A DNA stretch of 20,016 nucleotides from Candidatus Poseidoniaceae archaeon (GCA_022452125.1 JAKURJ010000015.1:1-20016), one strand, 5' to 3'. Numbered from the stretch's first letter, positions 1 through 6,506 are shown. Numbers and translations: made by a program. Notes: generated from the letters alone by a model not told the origin.

Positions 1-485
1 TAATCAATGCAGCAAAGGTAGCGGGAGTACCAGTTATTTGCGACCCTAAACTTACAGGATTGCATCGAACAGCTGGCGCTGATTGGGTGATTTTCCAAAC
101 AAGAGGTCTTGATTTGATGGCAAAGAGGTTAGCCTGCAGTGATTCGTCTGAAGCAGCAAAACTGCTTATCAAAGAGAACGACTGGAACAATTTAGTTGTT
201 CTACAAGGAGAAAACGGAGTCACCATTTACACAAGTGATGAACAAGTCATTTCTTCTCCATGCACCTTGGCAGAGCCTCGTGGGGCAATTGGAATTATCG
301 ATGCTGCCGCAGTAGCTGTGGCTGCGGGAGTAAATCTCGGACTTGAAGTTGCAGACATTGCTCATTTAGCAAATGCTGCTTGTGAATGTATCATGAGTGG
401 TACACAAAACTTCACACTGAATAGCGATGATTTGGCAAACCGTTTGGGCGAAGTTGCTTGGAGTTTGCAAATTTCCCAGAGGTGA
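1..485 (+). CDS. PfkB/HldE-like sugar kinase family protein, C-terminal part (5' end outside window)
   Basis: The reading frame is open from base 3 to the TGA at 483-485, with no start inside the window, so this is the last ~160 residues of a longer protein. The fold pattern is that of the ribokinase/PfkB family, nearest to the kinase half of HldE (RfaE): a VAGVPVICDPK strand, a DWVIFQTRG segment, VVLQGENGVTIY (the 'VT.G..G' strand before the active site) and a small-residue helix AAAVAVAAGVNLG. In active members the helix is preceded by a D-x-x-GAGD motif whose Asp is the catalytic base. Here the matching stretch reads EPRGAIGIIDAAAV, and no Asp sits at the GAGD position. It may therefore be inactive or use a shifted Asp. 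The N-terminal substrate-binding part is not visible. Its stop lies inside the ribosome binding site of the archease gene, suggesting co-transcription. Family assignment is fairly secure; substrate is unknown. Confidence 0.7.
   Translation, partial: INAAKVAGVPVICDPKLTGLHRTAGADWVIFQTRGLDLMAKRLACSDSSEAAKLLIKENDWNNLVVLQGENGVTIYTSDEQVISSPCTLAEPRGAIGIIDAAAVAVAAGVNLGLEVADIAHLANAACECIMSGTQNFTLNSDDLANRLGEVAWSLQISQR
479..485 (+). promoter_or_regulatory. Ribosome binding site of the archease gene
   Basis: GAGGTGA ends four bases before the TTG at 490 and contains the stop codon of the upstream kinase-like gene. It is a strong match to the archaeal anti-Shine-Dalgarno and is the main reason for choosing the unusual TTG start. 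It suggests coupled translation of the two genes. Confidence 0.6.
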
Positions 486-489
486 AATC

Positions 490-957
490 TTGAGTTACTG
501 GGTTAGACCCACTACCGCCGACATTGGCATTCGTGCGTTTGGCAAAAATGCAAACGATTTGCTAAAGGAGATGACTGTTGGAATGCAGTCTATCTTGCTG
601 GCTGGAAATCAAGACCTGAATTCAATTACGAGAAAAACTGCAAGGTGGGAAGTCTCTCATGAAGGAGACATTGAGATCTTAGTTGTGAAATGGCTGGATG
701 AGGTACTTTACCGATGCGAAGTCCATGACGAATTTTTACTAGAGTGCCAACCCATGCTTAAGGATGGACTGATTGAAGCACAAGTCTCATTTGTTTCGAA
801 AGACGAAATCGATTTCGAAATCGAAATCAAAGCAGTAACTACTCATGAATTTGCATTCAGAAAGGTCGAGAACGGGGAAACAATAGCCTCAGATTGGGAA
901 AGTGTTCCTTCATTCGATGGGCCGGGATGGTACGGAGATGTCGTCTTCGACATCTAA
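490..957 (+). CDS. Archease (RtcB RNA ligase cofactor)
   Basis: 155 residues if translation starts at the TTG at 490, which is preceded by a good ribosome binding site GAGGTGA at 479-485; an in-frame ATG at 427 lies inside the upstream gene and is unlikely. Archeases are ~140-residue acidic proteins that activate the RtcB tRNA-splicing/repair ligase by promoting its guanylylation. Family marks visible here: TTADIGIRAFG at residues 8-18 (family form HTADvgi.a.G, with the usual His replaced by Thr and the metal-binding Asp11 kept), VVKWLDEVLY in the middle, EIKAVTTHEF, and the C-terminal WYGDVVFDI with the conserved penultimate Asp. The gene follows the kinase-like gene with only four bases between them. 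Its last 48 bases overlap the 3' end of the convergent ABA4-like gene. No rtcB is present in the window. Confidence 0.88.
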   Translation: MSYWVRPTTADIGIRAFGKNANDLLKEMTVGMQSILLAGNQDLNSITRKTARWEVSHEGDIEILVVKWLDEVLYRCEVHDEFLLECQPMLKDGLIEAQVSFVSKDEIDFEIEIKAVTTHEFAFRKVENGETIASDWESVPSFDGPGWYGDVVFDI

Positions 958-1371
958 AGTCGCCAATATTCCTGCCAGAAGCCCGATAGGTCCCATCATC
1001 ATACACAATAGAAGAACAGGCATGGAAACTTGGATTGGTCTTTGTGCTGCGAGCATTCTCATCCAGATATATCTTCCAATGAATGTATCCATTACCAAGA
1101 AGTGAAGCCAAGCCAAGATGATCATCTCATCATCTGCGAATAAGTCGACCACAACTTCTGGAGTTGGCATCTGTGAACCCAATGCTGTTAGGACCTTCAC
1201 GGCATTGGGTAACAAGAGAATAGCATATGAGGCAATCAATGGGAATGCACAGATTCTGACATCTCCAACAATTTTGTGGGTGATGTCATGCTTTGGAAGG
1301 AACCACATCATAACCCACAATGGAAATATGAAAACAGAAGAAAACCAGAAAGTAACTGTCATCAAATCCAT
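910..1371 (-). CDS. ABA4-like (DUF4281) integral membrane protein
   Basis: 153 residues with about four hydrophobic helices (roughly residues 4-25, 38-55, 83-103 and 114-138). The third helix carries WLHFLVMDTFIGRYIW (residues 88-103), and the fourth is followed by MMGPIGLLAGIL. These match the conserved core of the ABA4-like family: a W.H...D...GRW motif and a later P.GLL motif. Plant ABA4 is needed for neoxanthin formation; bacterial and archaeal members have no settled role, though a link with carotenoid or retinal metabolism is a reasonable guess. The ATG at 1371 has GAGG eight bases upstream (gaggcttaaagATG). The gene lies just downstream of the SRP RNA on the same strand, and its last 48 bases overlap the archease gene in convergent orientation. 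Family call moderately secure; function uncertain. Confidence 0.72.
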   Translation of the reverse strand: MDLMTVTFWFSSVFIFPLWVMMWFLPKHDITHKIVGDVRICAFPLIASYAILLLPNAVKVLTALGSQMPTPEVVVDLFADDEMIILAWLHFLVMDTFIGRYIWMRMLAAQRPIQVSMPVLLLCMMMGPIGLLAGILATLDVEDDISVPSRPIE

Positions 1372-1440
1372 CTTTAAGCCTCATGATTGAGTTCGACTAC
1401 CCATTTACAATAGTTTGTATGAAATCAGTGGGAACTCCAA

Positions 1441-1760
1441 GGGTGGACCCTCGTACCCATGAGCCAAATCCACAAGCTTCCTCCGTCCCGTTACCCCACG
1501 GCACCCATGGCCCCAGGTAGGGCTGCTCCGTTCCCGGCCTGACCTGTTCCCCCGGTTATTCAGTTCCCGCCTCCTTCCGGTGTCGGTTCATGACACCCGG
1601 GTCACGTGGGGGCGAGACATCGACGTCCGCCTATGGGAACCCATGGACCGGCTGAGCCGCCCCTTGGCTTTCGGACCGCCATTTGCGATTTGCGGAAGAG
1701 GGCACGCAAACTCCCCTCCTATCCCAGTCGGCGGTAACCATCGACTATTTTGAACCCACC
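1441..1760 (-). ncRNA. ffs: Signal recognition particle RNA (7S RNA)
   Basis: Minus-strand, GC-rich block of about 320 nt between protein genes. The apical part of helix 8 is unmistakable: CAGGTCAGG (from 1546) leads into CCGGGAACGGAGCAGCCC and closes with ACCTG (1518-1514). That includes the GGAA tetraloop and the AGCAG loop strand bound by SRP54; E. coli 4.5S RNA has AGGTCAGGTCCGGAAGGAAGCAGCC at the same place. Upstream, GGTGTC/GACACC (1597-1592 with 1584-1579) forms a hairpin in the position of helix 6, the SRP19 site of archaeal RNAs. The ends pair: GGUGGGUUC (1760-1752) with GGGUCCACC (1450-1442) gives a nine-base-pair terminal helix with three G-U pairs, as expected for archaeal helix 1, and sets the boundaries used here. 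Total length fits the usual archaeal size of about 300 nt. A 60-codon reading frame inside it is an artefact. Confidence 0.93.
1514..1546 (-). other. SRP RNA helix 8 apical domain (SRP54 binding site)
   Basis: CAGGT and ACCTG form the outer stem. Inside are the UCAG/AGCAG asymmetric and symmetric loops and a GGAA tetraloop closed by G-C. This is the most conserved segment of all SRP RNAs and the basis for the strand and identity call of the surrounding RNA gene. Confidence 0.9.
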
Positions 1761-1766
1761 GTAGGT

Positions 1767-2156
1767 TCATTCATCTGTTGCTTCTTCATATTTTGAAGGG
1801 CAACTTGTTTTGATAATGTCAGCTTCAAAAACCCATTTACCGTTCTTTTCGCTGAGAGTGCCTTCAGCATACACAGTTCGATTATCATCTAATCCATTAG
1901 ACACTGATGCATCACCAAAATCTATGATTATCTGTTCATTTTCACCATGCAGAATGAAAGTTGAGGTCGTGTTGTCGATTGAACCATCCAAAACTTCGCC
2001 CCTAATGGCTATTTGACGGCCTTCTAGACTTTCTGGGTCGTCCATTACCTCATCGACTGTTCGAGTGGCTTCAGGGGTGTTTATCAGCAAAGTTGCGGCT
2101 AAAGCGAGAGTGAGCACAGCCCCAATTAGCAACAATCTTGTACGATGTGTTAGCAC
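1767..2156 (-). CDS. ccmE: CcmE-like cytochrome c maturation haem chaperone, CxxxY variant
   Basis: 129 residues: a short basic N-terminus, one membrane helix (about residues 7-26), then a small beta-rich domain with the OB-fold pattern of CcmE: GRQIAIRGEVLDGSI, STFILHGENEQIIIDF, NRTVYAEGTL, GKWVFEADIIK. It ends in C119-P-S-K-Y123. CcmE takes haem from the CcmABCD machinery on the outer face of the membrane and passes it to apocytochrome c. Bacterial CcmE holds haem by the His of HxxxY. Archaeal and some bacterial forms are known to have CxxxY instead, as here. Translation starts at a GTG immediately after the pyrD stop (TGA then GTG), with AGGTGA a few bases upstream, so it is probably translated together with pyrD. 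No other ccm genes are in the window. Confidence 0.78.
   Translation of the reverse strand: MLTHRTRLLLIGAVLTLALAATLLINTPEATRTVDEVMDDPESLEGRQIAIRGEVLDGSIDNTTSTFILHGENEQIIIDFGDASVSNGLDDNRTVYAEGTLSEKNGKWVFEADIIKTSCPSKYEEATDE
1787..1794 (-). promoter_or_regulatory. Possible TATA box of the SRP RNA gene
   Basis: On the minus strand AAAATATG lies 27 to 34 bases ahead of the inferred 5' end of the RNA (1760), about where an archaeal TATA element is expected. It falls within the last codons of the ccmE-like gene. The match is modest and the true start of the RNA is not measured. Confidence 0.35.
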
Positions 2157-3224
2157 TCATTCACCTCTAGCAATTCCTACTGCCTGTTCTAGACTTGTTA
2201 GACCTTTAGACTTGAGTTTTCTATCTAAGCCATTTACAATTTCTTTAATCACTGATGCGCCGTTGAAAACCATGGATGAATAAATTTGAACCAAGGATGC
2301 TCCATTTGTTATCTTCTCCCAAGCATCATCAGAATTAGCAATGCCTCCAACTCCAATGATGGGCCATTCTCCGTCGGTGTGGTCTGCAATCAAACGAATC
2401 ACTTCAGTTGAACGTGATTTCAAAGGTTTGCCAGACAACCCTCCTGTTTCAGACATTAACGGCGAATCATCAGGCCGTGATGTTGTTGTATTCGTAGCCA
2501 CAATGCCCGCACAGCCTAGGCCCCTTGCCGTATCGACAATCGACTTGATCTGAATATCCTCAAGGTCAGGTGCAATTTTCACCAAAACTGGTTTATCCCC
2601 TGAGTGAACTTGTACAGCTTCGATAATTCTAGCAAGGTCCTCATCCTTTTGCAACTCTCTCAAATTCGGAGTATTAGGAGAGGACACATTAATCACGAAA
2701 GCATCGACATAGAGTCCACACCTCTCGACTGTCTTCGCATAATCCAGATGCGCATCTTCCAAGCTCGTAATTTTAGATTTACCGACATTCAACATAAGTG
2801 GAATAGATGGTTTCTTGCATTTAGCAAGATGATTGGACATTTTCTCACTACCAGGGTTGTTGAATCCCATTCGGTTAATCAAAGCATTATGTTTTGATGA
2901 CCTAAACATTCGTGGCTTCGGGTTCCCATCTTGTTCATGCTCGGTAATACCTCCGACTTCAATGAATCCAAAACCAAGAGCCTCCCAACCAACCATTGCC
3001 TCCGCTTTTTTGTCCATGCCTGCTGCTAAACCAAGCGGATTCGAAAAATTGAGACCTAAAGCGCTAGTTTCCACCTTACGAGGCCGATATAGAATTCTTA
3101 GCATCATTCTGCCAAGTACCGTGAAAGATGTGATTCTAAGCCCAATAATTGCACGGCGATGCGCCTTCTCACTATCCATCAACGCCAGAAATGGGCGCAC
3201 GATGAGTGAATAACCTAGGCCCAT
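2157..3224 (-). CDS. pyrD: Dihydroorotate dehydrogenase, class 2 (quinone-linked)
   Basis: 355 residues, the normal length for class 2 enzymes, which oxidise dihydroorotate to orotate in pyrimidine synthesis and pass electrons through FMN to membrane quinone. Seen here: an N-terminal ~45-residue helical extension (MGLGYSLIVRPFLALMDSEKAH...), typical of class 2 and used for membrane and quinone contact; NPLGLAAGMDK (62-72) and GNPKPRMFR (100-108) of the FMN/orotate site; NVSSPNTPNLR (179-189) holding the catalytic Ser that defines class 2; KIAPDLED (216-223); GGLSGKPLK (261-269); and the phosphate loop IIGVGGIANSDDA. The ATG at 3224 has GAGGG upstream. It heads a minus-strand unit with the ccmE-like gene directly behind it. 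It is divergent from the small unknown gene at 3284, leaving only 59 bases for both promoters. Confidence 0.95.
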   Translation of the reverse strand: MGLGYSLIVRPFLALMDSEKAHRRAIIGLRITSFTVLGRMMLRILYRPRKVETSALGLNFSNPLGLAAGMDKKAEAMVGWEALGFGFIEVGGITEHEQDGNPKPRMFRSSKHNALINRMGFNNPGSEKMSNHLAKCKKPSIPLMLNVGKSKITSLEDAHLDYAKTVERCGLYVDAFVINVSSPNTPNLRELQKDEDLARIIEAVQVHSGDKPVLVKIAPDLEDIQIKSIVDTARGLGCAGIVATNTTTSRPDDSPLMSETGGLSGKPLKSRSTEVIRLIADHTDGEWPIIGVGGIANSDDAWEKITNGASLVQIYSSMVFNGASVIKEIVNGLDRKLKSKGLTSLEQAVGIARGE

Positions 3225-3283
3225 GGGTAGCCCTCGTGAAGGGCATCTTCAAATCTTGCCCTGTTGTGGACGACAATGTGGAC

Positions 3284-3661
3284 ATGAATGACCCTCGCTG
3301 GCCATCGCTGCGTGAAGCCGCTCGGAGATTTCTTCGGGAGGATGGATGCACTCTTTCAGTTCCGGAAGGATTGGAGAAGGATGCTTGGGAAATAGTTCAA
3401 TTAATTGCAGACCATGTACCATCAAAGATTGATTTGCCCAATGTGGTTACAGGGGAATTAGCTGTAATTGGCCTTGCTCAAATTGGTGGACGTGAACCGC
3501 CAATCGAGGTTTGCTGGGTTCCCGATTGTGGATGGGAGGAGTTTTCAGAACAGATTCTAGATTTGCTGGAGGCTGGATATCCGGGCTGTATTGGTTGTGG
3601 CGGTCCCGGAGCAGAAGAAGAGTGGAATGAAGAGTTTCGGCGAGACCAATTTTTGGCATGA
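3284..3661 (+). CDS. Small acidic protein of unknown function with two Cys pairs
   Basis: 125 residues if the ATG at 3284 is used. Longer in-frame starts exist (ATG at 3206, GTG at 3236 and 3278), but the 3206 start would run into the pyrD coding region, and no start has a clear ribosome binding site. I do not recognise a family. The first half is helical and charged (PSLREAARRFLRED, EKDAWEIVQLIADHV). The middle has a hydrophobic strand ELAVIGLAQIG. The second half holds C77-x4-C82 and C102-x2-C105 (CWVPDC and CIGC), which could bind a metal such as zinc. Most third-codon choices look like those of its neighbours, and the stop is followed by a U-run, supporting a real gene. Function unknown. 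Confidence 0.6.
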   Translation: MNDPRWPSLREAARRFLREDGCTLSVPEGLEKDAWEIVQLIADHVPSKIDLPNVVTGELAVIGLAQIGGREPPIEVCWVPDCGWEEFSEQILDLLEAGYPGCIGCGGPGAEEEWNEEFRRDQFLA

Positions 3662-3670
3662 AAAATCACC

Positions 3671-3680
3671 TTGATTTTTT
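3671..3680 (+). terminator. U-run terminator after the small unknown gene
   Basis: TTGATTTTTT begins ten bases after the stop at 3661. Short U-runs near stop codons are the usual archaeal termination signal. No strong hairpin precedes it. Confidence 0.4.
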
Positions 3681-3700
3681 ACAGGTACTATAGTACCTGT
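3681..3700 (+). promoter_or_regulatory. Perfect 20-bp palindrome, candidate operator/promoter element ahead of the topoisomerase
   Basis: ACAGGTACTATAGTACCTGT is its own reverse complement over all 20 bases. It lies 55 bases ahead of the topoisomerase ATG. The centre CTATAG could serve as a TATA-like core, in which case a dimeric repressor bound here would block TBP. A hairpin terminator is less likely because the U-run comes before it, not after. Confidence 0.5.
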
Positions 3701-3702
3701 TT

Positions 3703-3743
3703 GAAAACCGACAAAACCGAGCCTTCAAGTATCGTCGGTTTTC
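3703..3743 (+). repeat. AAAACCGA repeats with a 10-bp inverted repeat upstream of the topoisomerase
   Basis: GAAAACCGAC (3703-3712) is mirrored exactly by GTCGGTTTTC (3734-3743), with 21 bases between them. A second direct copy AAAACCGA sits at 3713-3720, nine bases after the first. The region ends 12 bases before the ATG of the topoisomerase. It can form a leader hairpin, or be a cluster of three binding half-sites for a regulator. Confidence 0.5.
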
Positions 3744-3755
3744 CCCGGCCAAATC

Positions 3756-6506
3756 ATGCCAGTGGTTGTCATTGCTGAGAAGCCAAGTGTGGCGGCCGAT
3801 ATTGCCAAGGTCCTAGGTGTCAATTCAAAGAAGGATACTCACTGGGAGTCTACGGATGTCTGGGTTACTTGGGCAGTAGGTCATTTACTGGAACTCAAAA
3901 CGCCCGAGGAATATGATGATTCTTTCAAAAATTGGAGAAAATCAATTGACAAGCTTCCATTCATTCCTGATGACTTTAAACTGAAACCAATAACTGGACG
4001 AGGTAACAACCGCAAACAGTTGACTGCAATCAAGAAAATGATTACATCTAAGGATTGTAGCGAAGTAGTCAACGCATGTGACGCTGCTAGAGAAGGTGAA
4101 TTGATCTTTAGAAGAATCGTAGAATTTGCTAAAGTCAAGTGTCCAACCACTCGAATGTGGTTACAATCTCTAACCAACGATGCAATTCAATCCGCTTGGG
4201 ATAACCGTGCATCATCTTCCGACTACCAACCTTTGCGTGATGCCGCTGTCTCTAGGGCTGAGGCTGATTGGATTATCGGAATGAATGGTTCTAGGGTTGC
4301 TGCAACATTTCTGCGCACGAGCAGAAATGATAAGAAATCACTATCACTAGGAAGGGTTCAAACAGCCACTTTGGCGATGATTGTAGACCATGAAATATCT
4401 GTTCTCTCACACAACCCCGCCCCATTCTGGGAATTGGAAGCAGAGTTTGAGAGTGGCGATGCAAAATGGACCGCTAGATGGGAACGCAGTGGTCACAAAG
4501 ATGACCCTGAACGGCCTGAACTAAAAGCTCACAGAATCATCGAATCCAGTGAAAAAGAGATGCTAGAAGCGGTATTGGAAGACAAAGGAGATTTTTCGGT
4601 CTCGCAGGCTGACCGCAATGCTACAGAAAAGCCACCATTGAACTTTGATTTGACTAGTTTGCAAAGAGAAGCAAACAATCTATGGTCTTGGTCCGCAAGA
4701 CGCACACTTTCTGTCGCACAAGAATTGTATGATACTCACAAACTTACTACGTATCCAAGGACGGATTCACGATTTCTTCCCGAAGATATGATGGAATCCA
4801 TATCGAAGACAATTCGTCAATTAGGAGCACAAGACAAGTTGAATCCTCATTCGCAAAGATTGGTCGATGAAGGTTTGAAAAATGTAAAAAGAAATTTCGA
4901 CAATTCAAAGGTTTCAGACCACTATGCAATCATTCCAACAGGGAAGATTCCACCTGGCGGACTAAGTTCTGATGCTGCTAAACTCTACGAACTAATTGCT
5001 AGACAATTCCTAGCCTCTTTCCATCCTGAATCCGTTTGGAAAGTTGAGAAAAGGACCGCTAGTAAGCAAGGACAGAATTTCGTAAAGGAAGCAAGAAGCC
5101 TTTCAACACCCGGGTGGCGTGCAGTCAGGCCGAAGAAACAAGATTTGCCCGATGGATGGGGCTCTTTACCTGCTAATCCAGGACAGGCTACCAAAACATC
5201 ACACGAATTCAAAGAGGAGAAAACAAAACCTCCGGGCCGACTAAAGGAAGCAGGCCTCTTGCGATTGATGGAGCATGCGGGTAAGAAAATTGACGATGAA
5301 GAATTAGCTGCCGCGATGAAAGGTAAGGGATTAGGAACGCCTGCAACTCGTGCGGAAACTATTGAGAAATTGATTTCTAGAGAATTCATCGGTCGAGGCA
5401 AAAGTGGCTCACTGCGGGCTACACCGCACGGCATCAAAATGATTGACATACTGAGGAGAATCCCGGTCAACTGGATTACTTCTGCAGAATTAACAGGTGA
5501 CATGGAATCAAAACTAGACGGTGTACAAAGGGGTACAAACCAAAGGGATGCGTACATGTCCGAAATAAGAGACAAAGTCCAGGAAATGGTAGACAGAATT
5601 CGTGACCACGACCGCTCGAAACTATACGAACCCCAAGAATCCCTTGGAGAGTGTCCATTATGTGGCGCAGGTGTTGGTGAGACTATTTTATCATACATCT
5701 GCGAGAAAAACGAGGGTAGAGACAAAGGCTGTTCTTTTGTAATGTGGAAAGATGCTAGCGGACGTTGGTTCGATAGAAATACAGCATCTCGCCTGCTGGA
5801 AGAGAAAACTATCGAAAACCTTCATGGATTCTTTGCGAGAAGTGGAGATTCTTACGAAGTAACCGTCAACATTGATGATAGTGGAAAGGTCGTAATTGCA
5901 GGTAGTTCTGCAGAGACAACAGGCTCTGATGATGAGGAATTATGCGCTTGTCCAAAGTGTGACCAAGGTACTATCCGAATAGGTGAGACGACTTATGCTT
6001 GTGACAATGCTGAATGTACATTCAGAGGTCTTGGCAGAAATGTCTGCAAGCGAGATATTTCTGTGGATGAGGCAAAGAAAATTCTCACTGAAGGTAAATC
6101 TGATCTAATCGAGGATTTCATATCCAAGAGAGGTAAGAACTTCCCTGCATTCCTTGTATTAGAAGCAAACAAAGTTGGATTTGAATTCCCACCACGTGCA
6201 CCGCCTGCTGATGCTAAGAAATTCCCAGTGGTAGAAGGTATCGTAGGGATTTGTCCGAAGACCAATGTAGGAGTTATTGAGACTGAAACTCATTTCCAAG
6301 CTGAGCAAAACTCTGAGGGATGTAAAATCTCATTTTTGCGTGAGATTAGCAAACGCACAATCACAAGAGAAGAAGCAAAAACACTGGTAGAGAAAGGTAA
6401 ACTCGGACCTTTCGATGATTTCACTTCCAAAGCAGGCAAACCATTCAGCGCAAGTCTATACTTGAAACGCGATGGAAACATCGGATATCGCTTTGCAAAG
6501 AAGTGA
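3756..6506 (+). CDS. topB: DNA topoisomerase type IA (topo III-like) with zinc-ribbon and C-terminal repeat tail
   Basis: 916 residues. Type IA enzymes cut one strand through a 5'-phosphotyrosine and relax or decatenate DNA. The TOPRIM domain opens with VVVIAEKPSVAADIAKVLG (Glu of AEKPS), the topo III form rather than the VESPAKA form of topo I, and continues to NACDAAREGELIFRRI, which holds the DxxxEGE-type acidic residues. The active-site Tyr is Y333 in TTYPRTDSRFLP. GLGTPATRAETIEKL and the following helices complete the toroid (to ~residue 620). The tail has a ribbon starting C633-P-L-C636 and ending near residue 665, and a second starting C730-A-C-P-K-C735. There are two copies of the topoisomerase C-terminal repeat (about 760-825 and 850-916, each with a '..F..F.SK.GK.F.A.L.L' core). 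The second repeat is preceded by a degenerate ribbon with a lone CPK near 833. No good ribosome binding site precedes the ATG. TTCAAGTATC about 27 bases upstream would fit a leaderless message. Confidence 0.93.
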   Translation: MPVVVIAEKPSVAADIAKVLGVNSKKDTHWESTDVWVTWAVGHLLELKTPEEYDDSFKNWRKSIDKLPFIPDDFKLKPITGRGNNRKQLTAIKKMITSKDCSEVVNACDAAREGELIFRRIVEFAKVKCPTTRMWLQSLTNDAIQSAWDNRASSSDYQPLRDAAVSRAEADWIIGMNGSRVAATFLRTSRNDKKSLSLGRVQTATLAMIVDHEISVLSHNPAPFWELEAEFESGDAKWTARWERSGHKDDPERPELKAHRIIESSEKEMLEAVLEDKGDFSVSQADRNATEKPPLNFDLTSLQREANNLWSWSARRTLSVAQELYDTHKLTTYPRTDSRFLPEDMMESISKTIRQLGAQDKLNPHSQRLVDEGLKNVKRNFDNSKVSDHYAIIPTGKIPPGGLSSDAAKLYELIARQFLASFHPESVWKVEKRTASKQGQNFVKEARSLSTPGWRAVRPKKQDLPDGWGSLPANPGQATKTSHEFKEEKTKPPGRLKEAGLLRLMEHAGKKIDDEELAAAMKGKGLGTPATRAETIEKLISREFIGRGKSGSLRATPHGIKMIDILRRIPVNWITSAELTGDMESKLDGVQRGTNQRDAYMSEIRDKVQEMVDRIRDHDRSKLYEPQESLGECPLCGAGVGETILSYICEKNEGRDKGCSFVMWKDASGRWFDRNTASRLLEEKTIENLHGFFARSGDSYEVTVNIDDSGKVVIAGSSAETTGSDDEELCACPKCDQGTIRIGETTYACDNAECTFRGLGRNVCKRDISVDEAKKILTEGKSDLIEDFISKRGKNFPAFLVLEANKVGFEFPPRAPPADAKKFPVVEGIVGICPKTNVGVIETETHFQAEQNSEGCKISFLREISKRTITREEAKTLVEKGKLGPFDDFTSKAGKPFSASLYLKRDGNIGYRFAKK

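Noticed and set aside
427..489. Earlier ATG start for the archease gene
   Set aside because: It would lie within the kinase-like gene and add residues absent from archeases; the TTG at 490 has a strong ribosome binding site and begins just before the conserved N-terminus.
1588..1770. 60-codon minus-strand reading frame
   Set aside because: It lies inside the SRP RNA, and the sequence is explained by conserved RNA structure.
3206..3283. Upstream start of the small unknown gene
   Set aside because: It would overlap the 5' end of pyrD and occupy the whole divergent promoter gap; the added residues look unlike protein coding. Not fully excluded.
3681..3743. Bacterial-type hairpin terminator
   Set aside because: No U-run follows the 20-bp palindrome; the only U-run precedes it. 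The position next to the topoisomerase start favours a control region.
4985..5725. 246-codon minus-strand frame within the topoisomerase gene
   Set aside because: The plus-strand frame encodes conserved type IA topoisomerase sequence throughout; the reverse frame is Ser/Pro-rich and has no ribosome binding site.
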